In this document: positions 17,061 through 26,314 of the stretch, piece by piece
Layout of the letters: the number at the start of each line of letters is the position of its first letter
Position numbering within the stretch: position 1 is the first letter of the stretch
Assembly (NCBI RefSeq): GCF_014268655.2
Contig: NZ_JABWQX020000007.1
Span: forward strand, 28,349-92,348
DNA: 64,000 bases
Reading direction: 5' to 3'
Origin: Pseudomonas marvdashtae
Lineage (GTDB): Bacteria; Pseudomonadota; Gammaproteobacteria; Pseudomonadales; Pseudomonadaceae
Position numbers and translations under genes: made by a program
The notes under the pieces: generated by a model
Told to the model about the DNA's origin: nothing
Database searches by the model: none
The model's input: only the letters and a program-made list of their open reading frames with translations

Positions 17061-18142
17061 GTCGATGTGGCTCCTTGTTCCAGTGGCAGGAAGATCGAGA
17101 AAGTGGTGTGGCCGGGGTGGCTTTCACATTCGATCAAGCCCTGGTGCTGACTGATGATGTTCTGGGTGATGGACAGGCCCAGCCCGGTACCGTCCGGACG
17201 GCCGCTGACCATGGGAAAGAAAATGGTTTCCTGCAATTCCGAAGGGATGCCCGGCCCGTTGTCGATGATTTCGATCTTGGTCACCAGGCGATGGCGTACA
17301 TGGCCGATGGTGAACTGGCGCATGGCGCGGGTGCGCAGGCTGATGCGGCCCAGGCGAAGCTCGTTCTGGCTGCTGATGGCTTGCATGGCGTTGCGCACGA
17401 TGTTCAGCACCGCCTGGATCATCTGCTCGCGGTCGATCAGGACGTCGGGAATGCTTGGGTCATAGTCACGCACCAAAGTGATGCACCCTTGGCTCTCGGC
17501 TTCCACCAGGCTGCTGACCCGCTCCAGCACTTCATGGACGTTGCACAGCGCCAGGGACGGCAGCTTGTTCGAGCCGAGCATGCGGTCCACCAGGTTTCGC
17601 AGGCGGTCGGCTTCCTCGATGATGACGTTGGTGTAGTCCTTGAGGCTCTCTTCCGGCAGTTCCCGGGCAAGCAATTGCGCCGCGCCGCGAATACCGCCGA
17701 GTGGATTCTTGATCTCATGGGCCAGGCCGCGCACCAGCATCTTGCTGGTTTCCTGCTTGGATAGTTGGGCTTCTTCCTTGGTGATGCGCAGCAGGCGATC
17801 GCGAGGATGAACCTCCAGCAACAGGAGCGTGGTGCCGTTGTTCAGGATTGGCGTAACTGCGTAATCAACCGTAAGGGTCTGGCCGGCGAGGGCGGTGAGC
17901 ATCGCTTCGCGCTTGGTGAACGGGTGGGCCTGTTCAACGGCCTGGCGCAGGGAGTTGAGCGCCTCGGCGGACTCGGTGAACAGTTCGCTGATGAATTGCC
18001 CGTGACTGCGCTGGCCACTGACGGCCAAGAGCATTTCGGCCGCCGGGTTCATGTACTCCAGACGCAATTCGGCGTCGAGCAGGATGGTCGCGGTGGTGAG
18101 GTTGTCGAGCAGCAAGCGGTGTAGTGCGTCGCTAATGGTCAT
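17057..18142 (-). CDS. ntrB: Nitrogen regulation sensor kinase NtrB
   Basis: 361 residues, soluble, no membrane segment. An N-terminal PAS domain (LLLDNLTTATILLDAELRLEYMNPAAEMLL) is followed by the H-box with phosphorylated His142 (VRGLAHEIKNPLGGIRGAAQLL) and the ATPase domain (NIVRNAMQA, IIDNGPGIP, GTGLGLSI). It phosphorylates and dephosphorylates NtrC under PII control. A plausible NtrC site lies about 220 bp upstream of the start. Confidence 0.97.
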   Translation of the reverse strand: MTISDALHRLLLDNLTTATILLDAELRLEYMNPAAEMLLAVSGQRSHGQFISELFTESAEALNSLRQAVEQAHPFTKREAMLTALAGQTLTVDYAVTPILNNGTTLLLLEVHPRDRLLRITKEEAQLSKQETSKMLVRGLAHEIKNPLGGIRGAAQLLARELPEESLKDYTNVIIEEADRLRNLVDRMLGSNKLPSLALCNVHEVLERVSSLVEAESQGCITLVRDYDPSIPDVLIDREQMIQAVLNIVRNAMQAISSQNELRLGRISLRTRAMRQFTIGHVRHRLVTKIEIIDNGPGIPSELQETIFFPMVSGRPDGTGLGLSITQNIISQHQGLIECESHPGHTTFSIFLPLEQGATST

Positions 18143-18221
18143 CAGGACCTCTTTTAAAGCGTAGCAATCGGGGGCAAGCCCTCAAATTGCGCGCGCGATT
18201 AATGCGCTGATACCAGGAAAA

Positions 18222-18237
18222 TGCAAAAACCAAACCA
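18222..18237 (-). promoter_or_regulatory. Weak sigma-54-like sequence upstream of ntrB
   Basis: Minus strand reads TGGTTTGGTTTTTGCA: GG and TTGCA are right and correctly spaced, but three -24 bases differ from consensus. Listed because an NtrC-like dyad lies upstream. Confidence 0.25.
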
Positions 18238-18364
18238 AGGCTCCGAAAAGAAGCGTTTAAAGCCTCAAATAGCCTTTTTACGCCCGTTTCCGTGGCGTTC
18301 CGCCAGCTTGATCGGGTAGTTTCGAACCAGAATGGGTTGGGGTTTGGGGTGAGGTGCTGATTTT

Positions 18365-18381
18365 TGCACTGATATGGTGCG
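18365..18381. promoter_or_regulatory. Probable NtrC binding site upstream of ntrB
   Basis: TGCACTGATATGGTGCG matches the NtrC dyad TGCACY-N5-RGTGCA in 11 of 12 half-site positions. It lies between ntrB and the DUF4124 gene, which fits autoregulation of ntrBC. The rest of 18143-18396 shows nothing recognisable. Confidence 0.5.
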
Positions 18382-18396
18382 TCATCCGGATGAGCA

Positions 18397-19023
18397 TTAA
18401 AAGAAGGGGAGGATGCTGCTTTCTTCTTCCTTGGGCTTGTCGGAAAGCGGGCACTCCGGGCGTTGGCCATAGTCAGCCTTGGCGCACGGTTTGACGCGGC
18501 GCTTCTGTGCCAGGGACACGCGTTGCATGTGGAATGGCTGGTTGGCGGTGCGTTCGACGATGCGATCCTGCTCATCAAGGATCTCCACCGCCAGATGGTG
18601 GGTGCCTCGATCAATGTTCTCCAGGGCAAACACCGGGCTGGGCCTCGGTTCGCCGGTGGATTTGCCGTCCAGCAGCAAGCGATAGCGGTGGCCTTTCTGC
18701 AGGCCGGGTTCGCTGGTCGCGGTGACGATCATCTCCCCTGCGGTACTGCGTATCGTCGCGTCCGGTTCGGGAATCAACAGCCGGAGCATCTCATAACGGA
18801 ACAAGGGCTCGGCGGGCGGTTTTTCGGACGTCGCCGTCGAGGTGGTGGCGGACGGTGGTGTCGCCATCCGGTTGCCGGGCGGTACTTCAACCTTCGTTGC
18901 ATTGCCCGGGCGCGGCTGGTCGGTAAAGACCCGGTTGCCCTGGGCGTCGATGTACGTATAGACCTGTGCCGCCCCAGGCAAGGCTGCCAGCGTCAGGCCC
19001 AGCGCGACCAGCCAGCGGATCAT
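18397..19023 (-). CDS. DUF4124 domain-containing protein
   Basis: 208 residues with a signal peptide (MIRWLVALGLTLAALPGAAQ). The DUF4124 motif VYTYIDAQGNRVFTDQPRPGNATKVEV begins directly after it. A second, immunoglobulin-like part follows (RLLIPEPDATIRSTAGEMIVTATSEPGLQKGHRYRLLLDG). It overlaps the upstream DUF4124 gene by 4 bp and shares its layout, so the pair probably arose by duplication. Periplasmic; function unknown. Confidence 0.85.
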   Translation of the reverse strand: MIRWLVALGLTLAALPGAAQVYTYIDAQGNRVFTDQPRPGNATKVEVPPGNRMATPPSATTSTATSEKPPAEPLFRYEMLRLLIPEPDATIRSTAGEMIVTATSEPGLQKGHRYRLLLDGKSTGEPRPSPVFALENIDRGTHHLAVEILDEQDRIVERTANQPFHMQRVSLAQKRRVKPCAKADYGQRPECPLSDKPKEEESSILPFF

Positions 19024-19538
19024 GGAAGGTGGACTCGCTGGACGGTAAAGGTCACGGTTTCGCTCTGCTGCACCAGGTTTTCTCCGTCAATGACCTGGAC
19101 CGCCAGGCTGTGCTCACCGCGGTCGATGTTCACCAATTGCAAGCGTGGCACATTGGTCGGCTGACCGTAGGGCTGGCCGTCCAGCAACAGTCTGAACAGA
19201 TGTGGGCTGCGCAGGCGCGGCTGGGTCCGGACGCCAACGGTGAACGTGCCGTTATTGGCGCGCAGGGCTTCTTCGGTGGGGATGTCGGTTAGCTCCAGTA
19301 TGTCGTAGGCATTGCGTGGCTCGTCGCTGCTTTCTGAATGGGGGGTCGTCTCGGGGCTGGCCGGAGATTGGCGTTCAATGCTGTTGAGCGGCGGCAATTC
19401 CACGGTCTGGGCCGGCACGCCATCGGGCGGCTGGTTGCTGTAGGCGGTGTTGCCGTCGGCATCGGTGTATTTGTAGATCTGCGCGGCGGCGGGCAGCGCC
19501 AACAGCAACAGCAGGATGATTGAAAAACAACGACCCAT
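19020..19538 (-). CDS. DUF4124 domain-containing protein (paralogue)
   Basis: 172 residues; start at 19538 gives a signal peptide MGRCFSIILLLLLALPAAAQ followed by IYKYTDADGNTAYSNQPPDGVPAQTVELPP, the DUF4124 motif. The C-terminal half (LTDIPTEEALRANNGTFTVGVRTQPRLRSPHLFRLLLDGQPYGQ) parallels that of the next gene. The two genes overlap by 4 bp and are co-translated. An upstream in-frame extension to 19619 lacks a signal peptide and is rejected. Confidence 0.85.
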   Translation of the reverse strand: MGRCFSIILLLLLALPAAAQIYKYTDADGNTAYSNQPPDGVPAQTVELPPLNSIERQSPASPETTPHSESSDEPRNAYDILELTDIPTEEALRANNGTFTVGVRTQPRLRSPHLFRLLLDGQPYGQPTNVPRLQLVNIDRGEHSLAVQVIDGENLVQQSETVTFTVQRVHLP

Positions 19539-19665
19539 GGAAAAACGACCGAAAACGAAAGTGATGGGTTCCAGCATAGGCCAGGGGAGGCGGTTGGCCC
19601 AATTTGTTCCCCCGGTCACCTGCGAGCGAGCTTGCTTGCGACGGCGGTTCGTCGGCCATTTTGAT

Positions 19666-20229
19666 TCAGGTTTTCGGGTAGATACACAGTTCCGCCGTTG
19701 CTCGGATCAACGCCAGTCGGTGTACCGGGTGTTGCTTGTTGTGGTGGGTGGCTCGGGCCAGCCATTGTGGGCATTGCGGATCGGTGCGATAGGGGGCGAA
19801 GTCGGCCAGTTGTTGCAACAGGCGTTTTTGCAGCCGGTCGAGTTGTGGACGAATCTGTCCCACCAGGTCCGGACGTGGGAGGTCCGGAGCTTTGCCATCC
19901 AGGGCCCAGTCGGACAGGTTGATGTATTGCACCAGTTTGTTGGCTTCAATCTGGGCGGCGAAAAACGCTTCCACGGTTTCGCCAGTCAGTTTGTAGGCCG
20001 GTGCCTGGGCGACGGCAGCGGCGATGACTTCACGCTCGCGCTGACGGTCTTCCACGGGTTTATGGCTGTCCCATTTGCTCAGCGCCACTTGGTCTGCAAG
20101 CGCCAGGCGTTCGCCGATGGCGTTTAGCAGTGGCGTAAGGGCCTCAGGGGCGGGGGTTGAGGTGGCTTGGGCGGTAGAGGCCAGCAACGCGGCAGACAGG
20201 GCGAGGCAGAGCTTGAAGCGCAAAGTCAT
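19666..20229 (-). CDS. Secreted chorismate mutase (AroQ gamma type)
   Basis: 187 residues with a signal peptide (MTLRFKLCLALSAALLASTAQA). The mature part is all-helical and carries the AroQ pattern: LLNAIGERLALADQVALSKWDSHKPVEDRQREREVI (the Arg, Lys and Asp of the active site) and VEAFFAAQIEANKLVQYINLSDW. Cys residues near the C-terminus (PQCPQW, AELCIYP) could form a disulphide. Periplasmic mutases of this class convert chorismate to prephenate outside the cytoplasm; why is unclear. Confidence 0.85.
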   Translation of the reverse strand: MTLRFKLCLALSAALLASTAQATSTPAPEALTPLLNAIGERLALADQVALSKWDSHKPVEDRQREREVIAAAVAQAPAYKLTGETVEAFFAAQIEANKLVQYINLSDWALDGKAPDLPRPDLVGQIRPQLDRLQKRLLQQLADFAPYRTDPQCPQWLARATHHNKQHPVHRLALIRATAELCIYPKT

Positions 20230-20288
20230 GGGCAGTCTCGTCTTCTATGGGGGAGCGACGAGGCATCATGCGCTTAACCTGCGCCCAT

Positions 20289-20320
20289 GAAAAAGGCCTC
20301 CCGAAAGGAGGCCTCTTTTT
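20289..20320. terminator. Bidirectional terminator after glnA
   Basis: AAAAGGCCTCC and GGAGGCCTCTTTT arms around GAAA-type loop, with A and T runs on both sides, between glnA and the chorismate mutase gene. Confidence 0.9.
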
Positions 20321-20352
20321 ATTTCACGCCGTGCGGGGCGGCGCTTACCGGA

Positions 20353-21759
20353 TCAGCAGCTGTAGTACAGCTCATATTCCAGTGGGTGTACGAAGGTGCG
20401 AACCTTGATTTCTTCTTCGCTCTTCAATGCGATGTAGGCATCGATGAAGTCGTCGGAGAACACGCCGCCCTTGGTCAGGAACGCGCGGCCCTTGTCCAGC
20501 TCTTCCAGGGCTTCTTTCAGGCTGCCACAAACCTGTGGGATTTCCTTGGCCTCTTCAGGCGGCAGGTCATACAGGTTCTTGTCGGCGGCATCGCCAGGGT
20601 GGATCTTGTTCTGGATACCGTCCAGGCCAGCCATCATCAGAGCAGCGAAGGCCAGGTAAGGGTTGGCGGCCGGATCCGGGAAGCGTGCTTCGATACGACG
20701 AGCCTTAGGGCTGTTGACGTAAGGAATACGGATCGAGGCGGAGCGGTTGCGAGCCGAGTAGGCCAGCATGACCGGAGCTTCGAAGCCTGGCACCAAACGC
20801 TTGTAGGAGTTGGTCGACGGGTTGGTGAAGCCGTTCAGGGCCTTACCGTGCTTGATGATACCGCCGATGAAGTACAGGGCAGTGTCCGACAGGCCGGCAT
20901 AACCTTCGCCTGCGAAAGTGTTCTTGCCGTCCTTGGAGATCGACATGTGGACGTGCATGCCCGAACCGTTGTCGCCGTACAGCGGCTTCGGCATGAAGGT
21001 CGCGGTGCGGCCGTAGGCGTCGGCAACGTTGTGCACGCAGTACTTCAGGGTCTGGACTTCGTCAGCCTTCTTGACCAGCGTGTTGAATTTCACGCCGATT
21101 TCGTTCTGGCCGGCAGTCGCCACTTCGTGGTGGTGAACTTCGACGGTCTGGCCCATTTCTTCCAGTGCGTTGCACATGGAGGTACGGATTTCGTGGTCGA
21201 AGTCGAACGGAGGAACCGGGAAGTAGCCGCCCTTGACGCCAGGACGGTGGCCTTTGTTGCCGCCTTCCACGTCCTGGTCGGACATCCACGAACCCTGTTC
21301 GGAGAAGATCTTGAACATGGAACCGGAGATGTCGGACTTGAATTTGACCGAGTCGAAGATGAAGAACTCAGGCTCAGGACCGAAGAATGCAGTGTCGCCG
21401 ATGCCGGTGGACTTCAGGTATTCCTCGGCACGGTGGGCGATGGCGCGTGGGTCGCGGTCATAGCCTTGCATGGTCGAAGGTTCGATGATGTCGCAAACCA
21501 GGATCAGGGTCGGCTCTTCGGTGAACGGGTCCAGGACGGCAGTTTCGTCGTCCGGCATCAGGATCATGTCGGAGGCTTCGATGCCTTTCCAGCCGGAGAT
21601 GGAGGAACCGTCGAACATCTTGCCGATTTCGAAGAATTCGTCGTCCAGCGCATCACGGGCCGGCATGGTCACGTGATGTTGAGTGCCCTTGGTGTCAGTG
21701 AAGCGCAGATCAATCCACTTGACGTCATGATCTTTGATGAGTTGAACCGACTTCGACAT
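20353..21759 (-). CDS. glnA: Glutamine synthetase, type I
   Basis: 468 residues, the normal GSI length. Joins ammonia to glutamate with ATP. Visible are [25 protein letters not shown], the metal and glutamate motifs ([24 protein letters not shown]), [21 protein letters not shown], and the adenylylation site Tyr in [10 protein letters not shown] near residue 398, so it is GlnE-regulated. The start at 21759 follows GGAGGAC. A sigma-54 promoter and an NtrC site lie upstream. Confidence 0.98.
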   Translation of the reverse strand: MSKSVQLIKDHDVKWIDLRFTDTKGTQHHVTMPARDALDDEFFEIGKMFDGSSISGWKGIEASDMILMPDDETAVLDPFTEEPTLILVCDIIEPSTMQGYDRDPRAIAHRAEEYLKSTGIGDTAFFGPEPEFFIFDSVKFKSDISGSMFKIFSEQGSWMSDQDVEGGNKGHRPGVKGGYFPVPPFDFDHEIRTSMCNALEEMGQTVEVHHHEVATAGQNEIGVKFNTLVKKADEVQTLKYCVHNVADAYGRTATFMPKPLYGDNGSGMHVHMSISKDGKNTFAGEGYAGLSDTALYFIGGIIKHGKALNGFTNPSTNSYKRLVPGFEAPVMLAYSARNRSASIRIPYVNSPKARRIEARFPDPAANPYLAFAALMMAGLDGIQNKIHPGDAADKNLYDLPPEEAKEIPQVCGSLKEALEELDKGRAFLTKGGVFSDDFIDAYIALKSEEEIKVRTFVHPLEYELYYSC

Positions 21760-21854
21760 ATGTCCTCCGGGTGGCTTCGGGCGGTAATGGTGTGCCCTTA
21801 GATATGGGTGATGCCGGCGCGAATACTCTGCCAAGGCAACCTGCCTCACAAGGG

Positions 21855-21870
21855 AGCAATTTGCATGCCA
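21855..21870 (-). promoter_or_regulatory. Sigma-54 promoter of glnA
   Basis: Minus strand reads TGGCATGCAAATTGCT, one mismatch to TGGCACG-N4-TTGCW. The start would be near 21843, giving a leader of about 85 nt. Confidence 0.8.
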
Positions 21871-21973
21871 GTGCCCCAGCATGGGTTTTTTGCACCAAAT
21901 ACACGCTTTTAAACGCCGGGAATGCGGATTGTCGAACAATTGCGCACTGCAATGTGGCGCTTTTCGTCATTAA

Positions 21974-21990
21974 TGAACCGTTTTGGTGCA
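21974..21990. promoter_or_regulatory. Probable NtrC site for glnA
   Basis: TGAACCGTTTTGGTGCA is a 17-bp dyad with one mismatch to TGCACC-N5-GGTGCA, about 110 bp upstream of the sigma-54 promoter. A further half-site TGCACCA is at 21891-21897. Confidence 0.6.
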
Positions 21991-22038
21991 TGCAAAACCG
22001 CTCGCACATTAACTGGTCAAACCTTGAGCAATTTCCGC

Positions 22039-22044
22039 TATAAT
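22039..22044 (+). promoter_or_regulatory. Predicted -10 box of thiI
   Basis: TATAAT 43 bp upstream of the thiI start; no good -35 is visible. Confidence 0.4.
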
Positions 22045-22086
22045 CCGCGCCCCCCTTTTTCGGCTGGCCGATCGCGCGCTGTTTTC

Positions 22087-23541
22087 ATGAAACTAATCGT
22101 AAAAGTCTTCCCCGAGATCACCATCAAGAGCCGCCCGGTACGGATGCGTTTCATCCGCCAGTTGGCCAAGAACATCCGCGCCGTGCTCCGAGATCTGGAC
22201 CCGGCCGTGGTGGTGAACGGTGTGTGGGACAATCTCGAATTGGAAACTCGCGTCAGCGATCCCAAGCTCCTGAAGGAAATGACCGAGCGCCTGAGCTGCA
22301 TGCCGGGCATCGCGCATTTCCTGCAAGTCGACGAATACCCGCTGGGGGATTTCGACGACATCCTGGCCAAATGCATGCTTCATTATGGTGACGCGCTGGC
22401 CGGGAAGATCTTTTCGGTGCGCTGCAAGCGTGCCGGCAAGCACCCGTTCAGTTCGATGGACGTGGAAAGTTATGTCGGCAGCCAGTTGCGCCGGCAGTGC
22501 GGTGCCGCGGGTATCTCGCTGAAAGAGCCACAGATTGAAGTACGCATTGAAATTCGCGACCAACGGTTGTTCGTGATCCACAGCCAGCACGACAGCATCG
22601 GCGGCTATCCGCTGGGGTCGCTGGAACAGACACTGGTACTGATGTCCGGTGGCTTCGACTCCACTGTCGCCGCCTACCAGATCATGCGTCGCGGGCTGAT
22701 GAGCCATTTCTGCTTCTTCAACCTCGGCGGGCGCGCCCACGAATTGGGCGTGATGGAAGTGGCGCACTTCATCTGGAAGAAGTACGGCAGCTCCCAACGC
22801 GTGTTATTTGTGAGCGTGCCGTTCGAGGAAGTCCTGGGGGAGATTCTCGGCAAAGTCGATAACAGTCATATGGGCGTCATTTTGAAGCGTATGATGTTGC
22901 GGGCCGCGTCGAACATCGCCGACCGCCTGCAGATCGACGCGCTGGTGACTGGCGAGGCGATTTCCCAGGTGTCGAGCCAGACGTTGCCGAACCTGTCGGT
23001 CATTGACTGCGTCACTGAAAAACTCGTGCTGCGCCCACTGATTGCCAGCCACAAGCAGGACATCATCGACCAGGCCAATGAAATCGGCACCGCCGATTTT
23101 GCCCGGCACATGCCTGAGTACTGCGGGGTCATCTCGGTCAATCCGAAGACGGCGGCCAAGCGCGGACGCGTGGAGCACGAAGAGAAAGCATTCGACATGG
23201 CGGTCCTCGAGCGTGCGATCGAGAACGCCAGGCTGGTGCCAATTGATCGGGTCATCGATGAGTTGGGCCAGGACATACAGATTGAGGAAGTCGGCGAAGC
23301 ATTGGCCGGTCAGATCATCATCGACATCCGTCACCCGGATGAAGCTGAGGACGACCCGCTGGATGTCGCCGGCATCGAGGTACAAACGATGCCGTTCTAT
23401 GCAGTGAACGCGCGTTTCAAGGAACTGGACTCTACTCGCCAGTACCTGCTGTATTGCGACAAAGGCGTGATGAGTCGCCTGCATGCCCACCATTTGCTCA
23501 GTGAGGGGCATGCCAATGTGCGCGTTTATCGACCGAGCTAA
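22087..23541 (+). CDS. thiI: tRNA 4-thiouridine synthase / thiamine biosynthesis protein ThiI
   Basis: 484 residues, the long form with a C-terminal rhodanese domain. Order: ferredoxin-like N-terminus and THUMP (about 1-165), PP-loop ATP pyrophosphatase with SGGFDST near residue 184, a conserved Cys in [10 protein letters not shown] (Cys344 in E. coli) and rhodanese Cys in [14 protein letters not shown] (Cys456 in E. coli). Both redox cysteines are kept, so it should make s4U8 in tRNA and pass sulphur to thiamine. Start at 22087 ([19 protein letters not shown]) is the family start. Confidence 0.96.
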   Translation: MKLIVKVFPEITIKSRPVRMRFIRQLAKNIRAVLRDLDPAVVVNGVWDNLELETRVSDPKLLKEMTERLSCMPGIAHFLQVDEYPLGDFDDILAKCMLHYGDALAGKIFSVRCKRAGKHPFSSMDVESYVGSQLRRQCGAAGISLKEPQIEVRIEIRDQRLFVIHSQHDSIGGYPLGSLEQTLVLMSGGFDSTVAAYQIMRRGLMSHFCFFNLGGRAHELGVMEVAHFIWKKYGSSQRVLFVSVPFEEVLGEILGKVDNSHMGVILKRMMLRAASNIADRLQIDALVTGEAISQVSSQTLPNLSVIDCVTEKLVLRPLIASHKQDIIDQANEIGTADFARHMPEYCGVISVNPKTAAKRGRVEHEEKAFDMAVLERAIENARLVPIDRVIDELGQDIQIEEVGEALAGQIIIDIRHPDEAEDDPLDVAGIEVQTMPFYAVNARFKELDSTRQYLLYCDKGVMSRLHAHHLLSEGHANVRVYRPS

Positions 23542-23675
23542 GTGCCCGGGGCTGTTTGCCTGTGGCCTGCGTCACCGGCCCCCCGACGCCGCCGACACGC
23601 TGTAATTGTCGGACTCTACTGTAAATCGCTGCCACGACCTGTCAGCACACCGAATCCTCTGATCGAGATACACAA

Positions 23676-25496
23676 GTGATCGAAAATCTACGCAACATCG
23701 CCATCATTGCTCACGTTGACCATGGTAAGACCACCCTGGTAGACAAACTCTTGCGTCAATCCGGCACCCTGGAGCGCAACGAGCTCAACGACGAGCGCGT
23801 GATGGACTCCAACGACCAGGAAAAAGAGCGCGGTATTACCATCCTGGCGAAAAACACCGCCATCAACTGGAACGGCTACCACATCAACATCGTGGATACC
23901 CCGGGCCACGCCGACTTCGGCGGTGAAGTAGAGCGCGTGATGTCGATGGTCGACTCCGTGCTGCTGCTGGTCGACGCCCAGGACGGCCCTATGCCGCAAA
24001 CCCGTTTCGTGACCAAGAAGGCTTTCGAAGCCGGCCTGCGTCCGATCGTGGTCATCAACAAGGTTGACCGTCCAGGCGCGCGTCCGGATTGGGTTCTGGA
24101 CCAGATCTTCGACCTGTTCGACAACCTCGGTGCCACCGAAGAACAGCTGGACTTCAAAGTCGTCTACGCCTCGGCCCTGAACGGCATTGCCGGTCTGGAC
24201 CACACCGCCATGGCTGAAGACATGACCCCGCTGTACCAGTCGATCGTCGACGACGTACCTGCGCCGAAAGTCGACCGTGACGGTCCGTTCCAGATGCAGA
24301 TCTCGGCACTGGACTACAACAGCTTCCTGGGTGTTATCGGTGTTGGCCGTATCGCCCGTGGTCGCATCAAGCCGAACACCCCGGTGGTCGCCATCGACGC
24401 CGACGGCAAGCGCCGCAACGGTCGTATCCTCAAGCTGATGGGTCACCACGGCCTGCACCGCATCGACGTTGAAGAAGCAGCGGCCGGCGACATCGTCTGC
24501 ATCAGCGGCTTCGACCAGCTGTTCATCTCCGACACCCTGTGCGACCCACTGAACGTCGAAGCGATGAAGCCGCTGACCGTTGACGAACCTACCGTTTCGA
24601 TGACCTTTCAGGTTAACGACTCGCCGTTCTGCGGCCGCGAAGGCAAGTTCGTGACCAGCCGTAACATCAAGGAACGCCTGGACAAGGAACTGCTCTACAA
24701 CGTTGCCCTGCGCGTTGAAGAAGGCGACTCGGCCGACAAGTTCAAAGTGTCTGGCCGTGGTGAGCTGCACCTCTCGGTACTGATCGAAACCATGCGTCGC
24801 GAAGGCTTCGAAATGGGTGTAGGTCGTCCTGAAGTGATCATCCGCATGGTTGATGGCGTCAAGCACGAACCGTACGAAAACGTGACCATCGACCTGCCGG
24901 AAGAATCCCAGGGCGCGATCATGGAGCAAATGGGCCTGCGTAAAGGCGACCTGACCAACATGGTTCCGGATGGCAAGGGCCGTGTGCGCCTTGAGTACAA
25001 CATCCCGGCCCGTGGCCTGATCGGTTTCCGTAACGAATTCCTGACCCTGACCTCCGGCGGCGGCATCCTGACTTCGATCTTCGATCGTTACGACGTGATG
25101 AAGTCCGGCGACATGTCCGGCCGTCAGAACGGCGTGCTGGTATCGGTTGCGACCGGCAAGGCACTGACCTATTCGTTGGAAACCCTGCAAGCGCGCGGCA
25201 AGCTGTTCGTCGAGCACGGCCAGGATATCTACGAAGGTCAAATCGTCGGCCTCAACAGCCGCGACAACGACCTGGGCGTGAACCCGACCAAGGGCAAGAA
25301 GCTCGACAACATGCGTGCTTCGGGCAAAGACGAAACCATCGCACTGGTTCCGCCGGTCAAGTTCACCCTGGAGCAAGCTCTGGAGTTCGTACAAGAAGAC
25401 GAACTCTGTGAAGTGACGCCGAAGTCGATTCGCCTGCGTAAGAAAATCCTTGGCGAAAGCGAGCGTACCCGCGCTGCCAAGAAAAGCGGTAACTGA
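23676..25496 (+). CDS. typA: Ribosome-associated GTPase TypA/BipA
   Basis: 606 residues, starting with GTG at 23676 ([26 protein letters not shown]). G1 is AHVDHGKT, G2/effector ERGITI, G3 DTPGHADF, G4 NKVD. EF-G-like domains III and V and the BipA-specific C-terminal domain follow. It binds ribosomes and aids 50S assembly and growth at low temperature or stress. It ends in KKSGN and is followed by a strong terminator. Confidence 0.97.
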   Translation: MIENLRNIAIIAHVDHGKTTLVDKLLRQSGTLERNELNDERVMDSNDQEKERGITILAKNTAINWNGYHINIVDTPGHADFGGEVERVMSMVDSVLLLVDAQDGPMPQTRFVTKKAFEAGLRPIVVINKVDRPGARPDWVLDQIFDLFDNLGATEEQLDFKVVYASALNGIAGLDHTAMAEDMTPLYQSIVDDVPAPKVDRDGPFQMQISALDYNSFLGVIGVGRIARGRIKPNTPVVAIDADGKRRNGRILKLMGHHGLHRIDVEEAAAGDIVCISGFDQLFISDTLCDPLNVEAMKPLTVDEPTVSMTFQVNDSPFCGREGKFVTSRNIKERLDKELLYNVALRVEEGDSADKFKVSGRGELHLSVLIETMRREGFEMGVGRPEVIIRMVDGVKHEPYENVTIDLPEESQGAIMEQMGLRKGDLTNMVPDGKGRVRLEYNIPARGLIGFRNEFLTLTSGGGILTSIFDRYDVMKSGDMSGRQNGVLVSVATGKALTYSLETLQARGKLFVEHGQDIYEGQIVGLNSRDNDLGVNPTKGKKLDNMRASGKDETIALVPPVKFTLEQALEFVQEDELCEVTPKSIRLRKKILGESERTRAAKKSGN

Positions 25497-25517
25497 GTTT
25501 CGACTTAGTTGACGGCT

Positions 25518-25558
25518 GAAAAAAACGCCCCCGGTCGCGAGACAGGGGGCGTTTTTTT
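25518..25558 (+). terminator. Rho-independent terminator after typA
   Basis: ACGCCCCC and GGGGGCGT arms with an A-run before and seven T after. Confidence 0.93.
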
Positions 25559-25624
25559 ATGTCTGGGTTTAACGGTGTAGCAAAGCGGCAATCGCGAGTG
25601 GATGCCAGGAAAGCTAGCGTCCGA

Positions 25625-26065
25625 TCAAAATTTGTCCAGCGTCCGTGGATTACGCTCGCGTTCCACTTCCTTGGGCTTGTAGGCGCAGAAACCCGGCCGT
25701 GGTCCGACCCGCGGGTGATTGCGGCAGGTGTCCGGGCGTTTCTCGTAAATGGTGCACAGCCGGCTCTTGCGGTCCAGATACAGGCAATCGTTGTTACTCA
25801 TGCGCTGGAGCGTGAAGATTTCCGACTTCTGGTTGTAGCGCTCGACGATCCCCTCCTTTTGCAGGCGCTTGGCGATGTTTTTCGGCGGGTCGCCCAGCTC
25901 GAACTCATCGACGATGCCGATGCGGATCAGGTCCTTGATCTTGACCTCTACCGGCAGCGTGCAGCAGCTCGACACGCAGGAACCGCACATCGGGGCGGAG
26001 TACTTGGCCCAGGTATCGAGTCGGTCGATCTCCGCGGCGGCGATCAGGTTGGGCTTCATCATCAA
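25625..26065 (-). CDS. YkgJ family cysteine cluster protein
   Basis: About 144-146 residues (three consecutive Met codons at the start; the last, at 26059, is likely enough). A Cys-rich core, CGSCVSSCC near residue 28, then CLYLDRKSRLCTIYEKRPDTCRNHP and a final PGFC, is the YkgJ/CxxCxxCC zinc- or iron-binding pattern. No partner gene is evident. It faces away from glgP. Function unknown. Confidence 0.88.
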   Translation of the reverse strand: MMMKPNLIAAAEIDRLDTWAKYSAPMCGSCVSSCCTLPVEVKIKDLIRIGIVDEFELGDPPKNIAKRLQKEGIVERYNQKSEIFTLQRMSNNDCLYLDRKSRLCTIYEKRPDTCRNHPRVGPRPGFCAYKPKEVERERNPRTLDKF

Positions 26066-26314
26066 GGTTTACCAGCATGCATCAGGGCGCGCGATCATAC
26101 CGGGACTGGTGAAATTTTGAACGACCATCCGCCGGTTTTTTTTCTGGTCCGACAAAACTCCCCGAGACCGGCACGGCCCCTGCATTGATGCCCTTAATTG
26201 GCATTTCTTTGGCGACGAATCTCCGACGCCTTGGAAAAACACCGAACCAGAGCCAGTACCGTCTGTCAGACCGACTAGGCTCAGACAATTCCATGCTCGT
26301 TCGAGGTCTCATCA

